From Gammaproteobacteria bacterium (GTDB lineage Bacteria; Pseudomonadota; Gammaproteobacteria; UBA6429; Thiohalophilaceae), in assembly GCA_026197095.1 (NCBI GenBank), contig JAPHTF010000105.1, positions 1 through 48,247 of the forward strand: DNA of 48,247 nt, read 5' to 3'. The stretch's first letter is position 1; every line of letters starts with the position of its first letter. The translations under genes were made by a program, and so were the position numbers. The notes below the pieces were generated by a model that was given only the letters and a program-made list of their open reading frames with translations, was not told the origin of the DNA and did not search any database. Positions 33,036 to 42,588 of the stretch are shown here, one piece after another.

Positions 33036-33809
33036 ATGACTATTAATCAAGATCAGAATTTCGATAACTTGTCCTCTCGTTTTCGAAAAAATATTTATAA
33101 CACAGCTAAAGGCCAGATTAGACTTAAGATCCTATGGCGTGATTTTATTGAGCAGATCCCTGAAATTGAAAAGGGTGGGTTATCTATTCTTGATGCCGGT
33201 GCCGGACAAGGAAACTTTGCTTTACAGCTGGCAGAAAGAAACCATCGGCTTACCTTATGTGATTTATCGAGCAAGATGTTACAAGATGCAGAAGAGCTTT
33301 TTAAAGAGCAAAATCTAAATAATGATGTTCGTTTTATTCATAGCTCGGTGCAAAATTTATCACAGCATATCAATAGCCAGTATGATGTTGTGCTTTTTCA
33401 CGCGGTGTTGGAATGGTTGGCTGATCCTGAAGAAACCTTAAAACAGGTATTAAACTATATAAAACCTGGTGGTTACTTGTCGCTGATGTTCTATAGTCGG
33501 ACAGGTTTAATTTATCAGAATTTAGTGAATGGTAATTTTGATAATATTTTGAACAATTCATTATCGGGAGAAGGTAAGACTTTAACGCCAACCAACCCTC
33601 AAAATCCAGATGAGGTTTATTCGTGGCTTGATGATCTGGGATTAAACACGATAAGTAGGAGTGGTGTTCGCGTCTTTTATGATGGAATTAGTCGTGAGCG
33701 ACGTAAACAAATTAGCGAAGATGAACTGTTTGAGTTAGAAAAACGCTTTTCCCGTCTTGAACCCTATTGCTCATTAGCTCGCTATATACACGTGCTGTGT
33801 CAAAAGTGA
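33036..33809 (+). CDS. cmoM: tRNA 5-carboxymethoxyuridine methyltransferase CmoM
   Basis: A 257-residue SAM methyltransferase that makes mcmo5U34 by methylating cmo5U34 in tRNA. The match to E. coli CmoM (SmtA) is close: NFDNLSSRFRKNIYNTAKGQIR, ILDAGAGQGNFA (about 51-62), LFHAVLEWLADPEETL, YLSLMFYS, TPTNPQNPDEVYSWL and YIHVLCQK at the end. It works downstream of CmoA and CmoB, which lie in the same window. Single gene, divergent from the UDG-family gene. Confidence 0.95.
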   Translation: MTINQDQNFDNLSSRFRKNIYNTAKGQIRLKILWRDFIEQIPEIEKGGLSILDAGAGQGNFALQLAERNHRLTLCDLSSKMLQDAEELFKEQNLNNDVRFIHSSVQNLSQHINSQYDVVLFHAVLEWLADPEETLKQVLNYIKPGGYLSLMFYSRTGLIYQNLVNGNFDNILNNSLSGEGKTLTPTNPQNPDEVYSWLDDLGLNTISRSGVRVFYDGISRERRKQISEDELFELEKRFSRLEPYCSLARYIHVLCQK

Positions 33810-33962
33810 ATTATGTTGTAAATCAGGCATATGGCCAGATATTGAATATAAAGCATGTCATTCTGCAATGGTTGAAAATTCATTAGATTCATAGATTTAA
33901 TCTTTATAATCTATTGATTTGGGCTAGACTGTTTATTAACACATTTTTTAAAGTTGTATAAG

Positions 33963-34658
33963 ATGCTGAAGACAGTAATACGAAGCTTTCATATCTACCT
34001 CATATCAACAGTTGTATCACTTGCGTTGACATGTGGAGTCGGCTATTTTCAAATAAAAGTCACCCTTAAGATAACAACTTTTGAACCAGTTTATTTAGTC
34101 GCCCCCGGCATAATTGGCTTATTTTTTGGGTTATTAGTGGCTCGTGTTATCGTTTTAAACCATAAATTAAAATGGTATGCCATACGGGATCCACTCACCC
34201 AGACATTTAATCATGGTTACTATAAAAGAATATTGCATGACTGGACTCATGAGGATTCTGATTTTTCATTAATACTGTTTGATATTGATGATTTTAAAGA
34301 AATTAATGATGAGTATGGTCACCAGATTGGTGACCAAACACTTGTTCGTGTATGTGAGTTAGTGTCAGAGACAAAGCGATTATATGATGTTTTTGCCCGC
34401 CACGGTGGAGAAGAGTTTGTGATACTTACACCACGTACTGACTTATCTGAAGCGGCTGATAATGCAAAGCGGATTTGTAAGATTATCGCTGAGGCATCGA
34501 TGCCTTCAGGTCATAAGTTGACCTGTAGCTTTGGCGTCGCACAATTCAGAATTGATTGTGATACACCGGATTCCATATTTGAGCGCGCGGATAATGCTTT
34601 ATATGAATCAAAAAAACGCGGCAAAAATCGTGTTACGCTGGAAGAACCTGCAAAGTAA
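33963..34658 (+). CDS. Membrane diguanylate cyclase (GGDEF)
   Basis: A 231-residue protein with two N-terminal membrane helices (about 10-30 and 44-64) around a short loop, then a GGDEF domain. The active-site motif is GGEEF and the I-site is RLYD five residues before it, so an active, feedback-controlled c-di-GMP synthase is likely. Other landmarks are DPLTQTFNHGYYKR and DIDDFKEINDEYGH. The small sensor region hints at an N-terminal signal in the membrane. A TTG nine bases upstream is a less likely start. It is convergent with hrpA. Confidence 0.9.
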   Translation: MLKTVIRSFHIYLISTVVSLALTCGVGYFQIKVTLKITTFEPVYLVAPGIIGLFFGLLVARVIVLNHKLKWYAIRDPLTQTFNHGYYKRILHDWTHEDSDFSLILFDIDDFKEINDEYGHQIGDQTLVRVCELVSETKRLYDVFARHGGEEFVILTPRTDLSEAADNAKRICKIIAEASMPSGHKLTCSFGVAQFRIDCDTPDSIFERADNALYESKKRGKNRVTLEEPAK

Positions 34659-34746
34659 AATAGTGTGTTAAGTATCATCAATCATCTGTAAACAAATATT
34701 ATTACTATAAGCGGTTTTGTTCTGGTGGCTATCTATTAGTTCCGGC

Positions 34747-37700
34747 TCATTTAATGATTTTTTTAATTTCCTGCCATTGTTTTTCAACACGTTTCTCTGA
34801 CACAGGCATTTGAGTTTTTAAACCCTGGGCAAAGAGTGAAACCCGGTACTCTTCTAACATCCAGCGGTACAGAGAAAAAACTGGATGGTCATAATACTCA
34901 TCATTGAGTTCAACAAAATGCGCCCAGTATGGAGCGAGTTTATCGGTATATTGCCGGTCACGATCGGCAGCTTGCTGTAATTTATCCAGTCGCTGTTGAA
35001 TTGCCTGCAAGTAACGTGGGTAACGTGTAAGGTATTCAATTGGCGTAAAATAAAGAAAGTCTTCGTAAATTAAATGCTCAAGCTGAGACTGAATGTCATT
35101 TATACTCAGCAGCCAGTTAGGTTTTGAGTTTTTCTTTAATTGCTGACGAATTTTTTTATAACTTGCAAAGACACGAGATAAAATTTCACAAATCTCATTT
35201 GCATTATTAACCAGCTCATTGCTGCCTTTCTCTAAGTTTTCTTTAAATGAAGCCGAGTCTCGAACAATGCCATTTAAAGTAAAAAAACTTTTTTCGATAC
35301 TGGCATCAACAATTGCCAGCTTTAGCTCATTGCAAGTACCGATCGAAGTATAATTCATGCAAATTTTTTGTATGTCAGGCAGGTTTTTATTCAGGTATTT
35401 TATTTGTTGCTTCAGCGCTAAATAATATAAACGTTTTAAACCATCATGATGAATTGCATTTGCTTGCTCTTGTGTATCAACCACGACAATAGAAACACTG
35501 TCATCGTCATCTTGTAATGCAGGATAGCCTTTGATACTAAGTTGATTAATCGTTTTATTTATTACTTCAGGCAACTTATCGAAAGACCATTCTTGCAGAC
35601 CGCTTTGTTCAATATCCCACTCGATGGCATGACTGAATTGTTCAGAAACTTCCTGGCTCAGTGACTGTTGCAATAAGGTTAAATCTCGTCCCTGTGCAAT
35701 ACTTTTATTATTTTGATCGCGTACATCAAAGCGCATAGAAAAATGTGGATCAAGGCTATCTATCTGCCATGCATCATCGGGAATACTTATGCCAGACATT
35801 CGAGTGAGCTGTAGGCTTATAGTCTGGAGTAAAGGTAGTGATTTATCGCTTATGGCATCAATACAGGCATCAGCATATTGCGGCACTGGCACAAAGTTTT
35901 TACGTAATGCCTTGGGCAAAGTTTTAATGAGATGGGTAATTTTTTCAGGCAATAAGGCCGGAATTAACCACTCAAACTGGGTTGGGTGAAGTGTGTTTAA
36001 CAATGTTATAGGCACTGTTAACGTTACGCCATCTTCTGGCGTACCCGGTTCAAAATGATACGACAAGGGCAGTGCAGTATTATTAACAATAAGTTGCTTC
36101 GGATATTGTTCTTCTGTTATGTCGCCGGCACTGTGTTGCATAAGGTAATCACGACTGAGATATAATATTTCAGCATTATCCTTTTCTGCCTGCTTGCGCC
36201 AGCTATCAAATTTTTTACTGTTATATATTCCTGCTGGAATACGTTCATCATAAAATTGAAAAACAATTTCATCATCAACCAGAACATCCTGGCGACGTGA
36301 CTGGTGCTCCAGTTTTTCAATGTCATTAAATAATTTCTGATTGTGCTTAAAGAATGCCGCATGTCCCGAATATTCTTTATCAACAAATGCACCGCGAATA
36401 TAAAGTTCACGAGAGAGTGTGGGATCAATCGGTCCATAGTTTATTTTTTTTCGCGGGTTAATCACTAAGCCATATAAACTCGACTTTTCAAAAGCAGCGA
36501 TTTGTTGCGGCCGCTTTTCCCAGTGTGCTTCTGAGTAAGATTTTTTAATCAGGTGTATCGCCTGTCTTTCCAGCCATGCCGGATCTATTTGTGCGACGGT
36601 TAAAGCATAGTGACGCTGTGTCTCAAGCATTTCTGCTGCCATAATCCATAAGGGACGCTTGCGCCTTAAATTGGAACCGGGGAATATGGCAAAGTTAGTA
36701 TTACGTGCGCCTTGATATTCACCTTCCTCGTTCTTTAAGCCCGTATGGCTTAATAAACCACTTAAAATTGCCTGATGAATGGCATCATAGCCCGCAACGG
36801 TGGTATTCATTTTATACTTAACTTCATTACACTGGTTCAGTAGTTGACTATGAATATCACGCCACTCAAGCATGCGGGTATAAGAGAGAAAATTTTCCTT
36901 GCAGAGTTTACGCAATTTATTTTGTGACAGGTGATGTCGCTGTTCCTGGTAAAAATTCCACAGGTTTAAGAATGCAATAAAGTCAGATTTTTCATCTTTA
37001 AATTGTGCGTGTGCCTGATCAGCTTGCTGTTGTTTATCTAAAGGTCGTTCTCGCGGGTCAGCAATACTCAGCGCACTAATAATAATGAGCACCTCGTTTA
37101 AACAGGAGAGTTCATTTGCTGCGATGATCATGCGTGCATAACGGGGATCAATCGGGAAACGAGATAAGAGTTTCCCGGTTTGTGTGATGGATCGTTTATT
37201 CATCGCCTGTAATTCTTCAAGCAACTGATAACCATCTTTGATTAAACGTGAATCGGGTTTATCAATAAAAGGAAATTTCTCGATATTACCAAGGCGAATA
37301 TTGTGCATTTGCAAGATAACATTGGCTAAATTAGTGCGCAGTATTTCAGCATCGGTAAAGACCGGGCGACTTTCAAAGTCTTCTTCTGCATATAAACGAA
37401 TACATATCCCGTCACTGGTACGACCGCAACGTCCTTTACGTTGGTTTGCACTGGCTTGTGAAATTTTTTCTATAGGCAGGCGTTGTACTTTAGTACGGTA
37501 ACTATACCGACTAATGCGGGCATAGCCCGTGTCAATTACATATTGAATGCCTGGAATCGTTAAGGATGTTTCGGCCACATTCGTCGCTAAAATAATTCTG
37601 CGATGGCTATGCGATTTAAAGACTTTTTGTTGTTCCGCATTACTTAAACGGGAGAACAGTGGAATGATTTCAGTTTTATCGGGATGATGTTTGCGTAATG

Positions 37701-38625
37701 CTTCTGCGGTATCACGAATTTCGCGTTCACCACTGAGGAAAACAAGCACATCACCTTGTCCTTCATGACTTAATTCATCAACTGCATTAAGGATAGCCTG
37801 TTGTTGATCCTTTTGTGTTTCGCTTTTATCGCTTTGCTCATTATCACTGTTTAAAGGTCGATAGCGAACTTCTACCGGGTAGGTTCGCCCTGACACTTCA
37901 ATAACAGGTGCATTATTAAAATGTTTGGCAAATCGTTCAGGATCAATCGTTGCTGAGGTGATGATGATTTTTAAACCAGGACGTTTAGGTAAAAGCTGTT
38001 TTAAATAACCCAGGATAAAGTCAATATTGAGACTGCGTTCATGTGCTTCATCAATAATCAGCGTGTCATATTGTTGTAGAAAAGGATCGTTTTGTATTTC
38101 AGCGAGTAAAATACCGTCTGTCATGACTTTGATATGGCTTTGTTTATTTAATTTATCTGCAAAGCGAATTTTGTAACCAACACTTTGCCCAACTTCAGTT
38201 TTTAATTCTTCCGCTATTCGGCTGGCCACACTGCGTGCGGCAATACGGCGCGGTTGAGTGTGACCAATCATGCCATAAGTGCCACGCCCGGTTTTTAAAC
38301 AAAGTTTGGGTAATTGTGTTGTTTTACCTGAGCCCGTTTCACCACAAAGAATAATTACCTGGTTTTCTTCTATTGCTTTGCAAATTTCATCTTGTCTTTC
38401 ATTAACAGGCAAATTTGCGGGGAAGTCAGGTATCGGTTTAGTGGCGTGGCGTGTATTAGCCAGTTGCATGGATTGTGTGATTTGTGTTTTTAAGTCGTCT
38501 ATTTTGTGTGTTGAATCTTTTTCCTGTGCGCGGGATAAAGCGTCAAGTTTTTTATTGAAGCGAAAGCGATCAAACAACATACATTGTTCAATTAAAGGTT
38601 TGAGTTTTTTGTTTAGCTCATTCAT
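34747..38625 (-). CDS. hrpA: ATP-dependent RNA helicase HrpA
   Basis: A 1292-residue DEAH-box helicase, the normal HrpA length. Walker A is GETGSGKT (95-102), the DEAH box at 192-195, SAT at 224-226, and motif VI QRKGRCGRTSDG near 403. The helicase-associated and OB-fold regions are followed by the long C-terminal DUF3418-type domain. HrpA acts on mRNA and in ribosome rescue in E. coli. No clear ribosome-binding site precedes the ATG. Confidence 0.97.
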   Translation of the reverse strand: MNELNKKLKPLIEQCMLFDRFRFNKKLDALSRAQEKDSTHKIDDLKTQITQSMQLANTRHATKPIPDFPANLPVNERQDEICKAIEENQVIILCGETGSGKTTQLPKLCLKTGRGTYGMIGHTQPRRIAARSVASRIAEELKTEVGQSVGYKIRFADKLNKQSHIKVMTDGILLAEIQNDPFLQQYDTLIIDEAHERSLNIDFILGYLKQLLPKRPGLKIIITSATIDPERFAKHFNNAPVIEVSGRTYPVEVRYRPLNSDNEQSDKSETQKDQQQAILNAVDELSHEGQGDVLVFLSGEREIRDTAEALRKHHPDKTEIIPLFSRLSNAEQQKVFKSHSHRRIILATNVAETSLTIPGIQYVIDTGYARISRYSYRTKVQRLPIEKISQASANQRKGRCGRTSDGICIRLYAEEDFESRPVFTDAEILRTNLANVILQMHNIRLGNIEKFPFIDKPDSRLIKDGYQLLEELQAMNKRSITQTGKLLSRFPIDPRYARMIIAANELSCLNEVLIIISALSIADPRERPLDKQQQADQAHAQFKDEKSDFIAFLNLWNFYQEQRHHLSQNKLRKLCKENFLSYTRMLEWRDIHSQLLNQCNEVKYKMNTTVAGYDAIHQAILSGLLSHTGLKNEEGEYQGARNTNFAIFPGSNLRRKRPLWIMAAEMLETQRHYALTVAQIDPAWLERQAIHLIKKSYSEAHWEKRPQQIAAFEKSSLYGLVINPRKKINYGPIDPTLSRELYIRGAFVDKEYSGHAAFFKHNQKLFNDIEKLEHQSRRQDVLVDDEIVFQFYDERIPAGIYNSKKFDSWRKQAEKDNAEILYLSRDYLMQHSAGDITEEQYPKQLIVNNTALPLSYHFEPGTPEDGVTLTVPITLLNTLHPTQFEWLIPALLPEKITHLIKTLPKALRKNFVPVPQYADACIDAISDKSLPLLQTISLQLTRMSGISIPDDAWQIDSLDPHFSMRFDVRDQNNKSIAQGRDLTLLQQSLSQEVSEQFSHAIEWDIEQSGLQEWSFDKLPEVINKTINQLSIKGYPALQDDDDSVSIVVVDTQEQANAIHHDGLKRLYYLALKQQIKYLNKNLPDIQKICMNYTSIGTCNELKLAIVDASIEKSFFTLNGIVRDSASFKENLEKGSNELVNNANEICEILSRVFASYKKIRQQLKKNSKPNWLLSINDIQSQLEHLIYEDFLYFTPIEYLTRYPRYLQAIQQRLDKLQQAADRDRQYTDKLAPYWAHFVELNDEYYDHPVFSLYRWMLEEYRVSLFAQGLKTQMPVSEKRVEKQWQEIKKIIK

Positions 38626-38817
38626 GGATGGAAAAAGAGACTTTGTAATCGCCGTAATAAGTTAAAGTTTTAAGTTATAACGAGGAAGAGAAGTATCTCT
38701 TCATCTTTGTTTTTAATGGTGCCAGGGTTTTTTATAATCAATGACAGCGCATTTAATCTTCGGGAGGGGGATTATACGTTAGCTTTAATGCTGAGGGGAT
38801 GAAAAAAATTGTTATGT

Positions 38818-39147
38818 TTACGGTTCTTCTCCATAATCAATTGTGATCTCCTGATGGGCTTCAATTTTGGCGACAGCATATAGTTCATAACCATCAAATT
38901 CAGCACAAGGATTGATGTTGTGGTTTAAATAACGTAGTGCGTTCTTGCCATCGCGACCAATCCATTCACCTTGCTCGTCTTCAGTCCATAAAACATGCAT
39001 ACCATTATCGGTGGTTTCAGGGCCTTCATAATCACCGAGATAGGTTCCTGCTTTAATGGTAGTTTTCGCAAAAAGTCCTTTGCCATGAATCTCTGATTCT
39101 TCCACATAAAAATATTTGGCTTCACGTTTGTTTAATTTGATAGTCAT
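38818..39147 (-). CDS. Small SET-domain protein
   Basis: A 109-residue protein that is essentially a single SET domain. IHGKGLFAKTTIKAGTYLGDYEG begins it, then RYLNHNINPCAEF with the conserved Asn-His, and ITIDYGEEP with the conserved Tyr at the end. Family members methylate protein lysines. The post-SET cysteines are absent and the core is short. Substrate unknown; bacterial SET proteins are uncommon. No clear ribosome-binding site. Confidence 0.87.
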   Translation of the reverse strand: MTIKLNKREAKYFYVEESEIHGKGLFAKTTIKAGTYLGDYEGPETTDNGMHVLWTEDEQGEWIGRDGKNALRYLNHNINPCAEFDGYELYAVAKIEAHQEITIDYGEEP

Positions 39148-39437
39148 AATATGTTTAATTTAATCATGTTAGTAAAATGTCTATCCTAGAGGAGTTAGTG
39201 CGATGTTTCAATAAATTGGCTTAGTTGAAAATGTTGCTTTATTTAAGTCGTATTTTTACTTTTTCTCTTTATATGTGTTACGGAAGTAGTTGAATAAATA
39301 AGGTATTTTAAAAATTTAGACTGGCTCCATGAGTTGATTGTTGAGTTTATTTTTTCTTAAGTCACGAACATATTGGCCGATAGTGATACCTGAAATACTA
39401 TTTATCAATACCTGAAGAAAAATGAAGCAAGGTTATC

Positions 39438-40337
39438 ATGACAAGCGAAGCGCTTATTACACAGGAAAATATTGAAGCTATTCTTAAAGGCATAACGATC
39501 CCTTCACCTCCACAAGTGATTGCCGATTTGCAGATGGAGATGGCAATGCCCAGTCCTGATCTTAATGAAATGGCAGATATGATTAGTAAGGATCCGGGGC
39601 TTGCCGGCGGGGTTTTAAAAACACTCAACTCCCCTTTTTATGGAAACAGGGATATTGGCTCAATTTCAAAAGCCGTGATGATGTTAGGGATGAACACCAT
39701 TGCAAATATTGTGAATACTTTGTACTTACGTGATTCGATGTCACAACAGGATGACATTGCTGATGATGTATATAAGGCCATGACACGATTTTGGGACTCG
39801 GCAACTGATGTTGCCCGGGCCTGTGAACTTATTGCCCAGCGTTTGCGTTATAACCACCCTGATATGGCCTATATGCTAGGTTTGTTTCATAACGCAGGCA
39901 TCCCATTATTAATGCAACGTTTTCCTGATTATCCTCAAGTTATTGCAGAGTCATATTTGCTTGAGGAACATCGTATTGTGGATTGTGAAAACAAACATTA
40001 TATGTGCAACCATGCCGTGGTGAGCTTTTATGCGGCACGTTCATGGAAGCTGCCACCACTTTTATGCAAGGTGATTGCTGAACATCATAGCGCAGTGGAT
40101 ATTTTCACAGAAAAAGACCGCACGGATCCGGATGAAAAATATTTACTGGCTATTCTGAAAATGGGTGAGCACCTTGCTGGCCTACCTAAGGCGATTGGTA
40201 ATAATGATGAGGATCTTGAGTGGCAACAAATTGAAGATGTTGTGCTGGAATACCTGGGTTTGAGTTCAGTTGATTATGACGATCTGGTTGCATATGCCTC
40301 CGATAACGGGATTGGTGGACAAACGTATTTTATGTAG
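39438..40337 (+). CDS. HDOD-domain signalling protein
   Basis: A 299-residue protein with one HDOD domain (about 15-215). Landmarks are LPSPPQ-like IPSPPQVIADLQ, ISKDPGLAGGVLKTLNSPFYG and AYMLGLFHNAGIPLL. HDOD lacks the catalytic HD pair of true phosphohydrolases and usually acts as a protein-binding regulator in signalling. The start has AAGG upstream. Its transcript runs into a large palindromic repeat. Confidence 0.9.
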   Translation: MTSEALITQENIEAILKGITIPSPPQVIADLQMEMAMPSPDLNEMADMISKDPGLAGGVLKTLNSPFYGNRDIGSISKAVMMLGMNTIANIVNTLYLRDSMSQQDDIADDVYKAMTRFWDSATDVARACELIAQRLRYNHPDMAYMLGLFHNAGIPLLMQRFPDYPQVIAESYLLEEHRIVDCENKHYMCNHAVVSFYAARSWKLPPLLCKVIAEHHSAVDIFTEKDRTDPDEKYLLAILKMGEHLAGLPKAIGNNDEDLEWQQIEDVVLEYLGLSSVDYDDLVAYASDNGIGGQTYFM

Positions 40338-40342
40338 ATTCA

Positions 40343-40530
40343 AAAGGGAGTCGTGGTGCTAATGCCCATTCAGTTAACAGTTTATTTTTAATTCCCCCCT
40401 CCCTCAGGGAGGGGGTTAGGGAGAGGGGATAGTTAAATCAGCCCACCCTAACCCTCCCCTTCAAGGGGAGGGAACTCATTTTTAAATTTTATTTTCTTAA
40501 CTGAACAGTATTAGCGCCACGGCTCCCTTT
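40343..40530. repeat. 188-bp palindromic repeat between convergent genes
   Basis: Outer arms 40343-40377 and 40497-40530 are imperfect inverted copies (AAAGGGAGTCGTGG, then GCTAAT and TTCAGTTAA). Inside are two GC-rich hairpins, at 40395-40415 (CCCTCCCTCAGGGAGGG) and 40452-40472 (CCCTCCCCTTCAAGGGGAGG), which can also pair with each other. It is a MITE-like intergenic element and may serve as a two-way transcription barrier. Confidence 0.88.
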
Positions 40531-40548
40531 CTTTAGTTAATACATTAA

Positions 40549-41034
40549 TTAATGATGGTGATGACCATCTGGCCCATGAACATGACCATGTTCAATTTCT
40601 TCTGCTGAGGCTTCCCGAATATCCTCAACTTTAATGTCAAAATTAAGCGCAATGCCTGCTAAAGGATGGTTGCCGTCAACCGTGATTTCATCACCATCAA
40701 CTTTTGTTACTGTGACCGTTAGCATATCGCCTTCCGGGCTTTGAGCATGAAACTGGATGCCTTCTTCAACAGGATGGCCATCTTCAAACATGTCTTTTGG
40801 CACCACTTGAACCATGGAGTCATCACGTGCACCGTAGCCATCTTCAGGCTCAATGTGTGCCTTGAAACTATCACCCACTGATTTGCCCTCTAACTGGCTT
40901 TCAAGTCCAGGAATAATACCGCCAGCACCATGCAAATAGAGAAAACTGCCATCCTGAGACTCATCAAGCGTGTCACCTTGATCATTTTTTAGGGTGTAAT
41001 TAAGCGTAACCACGCTATTTTTGCTAATTTGCAT
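40549..41034 (-). CDS. slyD: FKBP-type peptidyl-prolyl isomerase SlyD
   Basis: A 161-residue SlyD-like isomerase. The FKBP core is interrupted by the insert-in-flap chaperone domain (about 65-125). Active-site segments are LYLHGAGGIIPGLESQLEG and GYGARD. The C-terminal tail HGHVHGPDGHHHH (149-161) is the metal-binding site, typical of SlyD and able to bind nickel. AAAGG upstream of the start. Convergent with the HDOD gene through the palindromic repeat. Confidence 0.95.
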   Translation of the reverse strand: MQISKNSVVTLNYTLKNDQGDTLDESQDGSFLYLHGAGGIIPGLESQLEGKSVGDSFKAHIEPEDGYGARDDSMVQVVPKDMFEDGHPVEEGIQFHAQSPEGDMLTVTVTKVDGDEITVDGNHPLAGIALNFDIKVEDIREASAEEIEHGHVHGPDGHHHH

Positions 41035-41196
41035 GTTAAAAACCTTTGATTTTGTATTGAATTAGAGGGTTGTAGAACATGAGACTATAACAGATAAAAT
41101 TAGATAGAAAAACGAAGTAAATAGGTGTTTTCCCTTTAGATAATTCAAATCTGACCGATAATATTCGTGAGATATCAATAATGTAAGGTCTTCGAA

Positions 41197-42501
41197 ATGT
41201 TTGAATTTATGAATAAACTGCGATTAGCGACAAAATTTGCTTTGTCGCTGGGGACTATTTTATCGGTTATTTTTGCCATGTGTGCTCTTGTGATTTTAAG
41301 CCAGAGTGGCACCGTAAAAGATGCTCTGAACCAGCAATTAACTTCTGTCGCCAGTCAGCATGCAATAAATAATCAGCCTGTTGTCATGAAAGATGTCTCC
41401 GCTATTCTTGATAGCACCTTTGAAGAAGTTGCAATCAAAGTGGTGGCGCTCATGTTTGCTGCTTCAGCAGGTGTTGTTGTGATTGTTTATTATCTTTTCC
41501 TTTATATGATTAGACGTCGCCTGGCAGACTTAGCGGTGAAATTTAAAGACGTGTCTACCGGGGATGGTGACTTGCGCCGTCGTATTAATGTTAAAGGTAA
41601 CGATGGTATTGATGACCTGGGAAGAATATTCAATAGTTTTATTGAAAAACTTCAGGACATTATCAGCCAGGTTATTAATGATTCCTCGAATCTTGTTGGT
41701 GTGGCGTCACATCTGAATACTATTTCAGCTTCAAGTAGTAATAGTGCACTGCAACAGCAGTCACAAATTGAACAGGTCGCTACCGCGATGAATGAAATGA
41801 CGGCAACAGCATCAGAAGTTGCGACAAATGCTCGTTCAGCTGCTGAAGCAGCATCGGCAGCAGATACAGATGTGAATTCTGGAATGGAAATTGTGAATCA
41901 AACAGTACGCAGCATTAATTCTCTTGCGGCTGAAGTGGAGCGTGCAAATAATGTTATTCGTACACTGCAGTCAGATTCAGAACAAATTGGGTCAGTACTT
42001 GATGTTATTCGTGGCATTGCAGAACAAACCAATTTATTAGCACTTAATGCAGCTATTGAAGCGGCGCGTGCGGGTGAACAGGGGCGTGGTTTTGCCGTTG
42101 TCGCGGATGAAGTGCGCACCCTGGCCAGCCGGACTCAACAATCGACAGAAGAAATTCAGGCAATGATTGAACGTTTACAATCAGGGGCAAATGATGCGGT
42201 AAAAGTGATGGAAGAAAGCCATATTCAGGCAAAAAATAGTGTTGATCACGCCAGTCAAACCGGTGCGGCATTACAAAAAATCACCTCTGCGGTGAACACC
42301 ATTAATCAAATGAATTTACATATTTCGAATGCGGCGTCACAACAAACAGAAGTTGCCCATGAAATTGATGTCAGTCTGAATAAAATCAATCAGGCCTCTC
42401 ATGAATCGGTCAGTAATGCGAGTGAAGCATCACAAGAAAGTGAAAATTTAAACGGGCTTGCAACTCACCTGCAGGAAATGATGCAGCAGTTTAAAGTTTA
42501 A
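41197..42501 (+). CDS. Methyl-accepting chemotaxis protein
   Basis: A 434-residue chemoreceptor. TM1 is about 13-35 and TM2 81-104, with only about 45 periplasmic residues between, so ligand sensing is probably minimal. A HAMP domain (105-158) and the signalling hairpin with [19 protein letters not shown] (276-294) and [15 protein letters not shown] follow. It should control CheA-CheW arrays. The C-terminus lacks a CheR-binding pentapeptide. A hairpin follows the stop and leads into cmoA. Confidence 0.94.
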   Translation: MFEFMNKLRLATKFALSLGTILSVIFAMCALVILSQSGTVKDALNQQLTSVASQHAINNQPVVMKDVSAILDSTFEEVAIKVVALMFAASAGVVVIVYYLFLYMIRRRLADLAVKFKDVSTGDGDLRRRINVKGNDGIDDLGRIFNSFIEKLQDIISQVINDSSNLVGVASHLNTISASSSNSALQQQSQIEQVATAMNEMTATASEVATNARSAAEAASAADTDVNSGMEIVNQTVRSINSLAAEVERANNVIRTLQSDSEQIGSVLDVIRGIAEQTNLLALNAAIEAARAGEQGRGFAVVADEVRTLASRTQQSTEEIQAMIERLQSGANDAVKVMEESHIQAKNSVDHASQTGAALQKITSAVNTINQMNLHISNAASQQTEVAHEIDVSLNKINQASHESVSNASEASQESENLNGLATHLQEMMQQFKV

Positions 42502-42526
42502 AACCCCGTTATATTTATTTGTAATT

Positions 42527-42584
42527 AAGCCGCCCTTTTTTCTTTTGCTATCTGATAAAATAGCCAGATAAAAAAGGGCGGCTT
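42527..42584 (+). promoter_or_regulatory. 15-bp perfect stem overlapping the cmoA ribosome-binding region
   Basis: Arms 42527-42541 and 42570-42584 pair perfectly (AAGCCGCCC base, six A-T pairs on top), with a 28-base loop that can form a further small stem (GCTAT/ATAGC, or TATCTG/CAGATA). The 3' arm ends five bases before the cmoA ATG and contains the only SD-like sequence, GGGCGG. It may end the chemoreceptor transcript or hide the cmoA start. Confidence 0.7.
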
Positions 42585-42588
42585 TGTT

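Noticed and set aside
38279..38665. 128-codon plus-strand frame
   Set aside because: Antisense to hrpA N-terminal helicase region; no family features.
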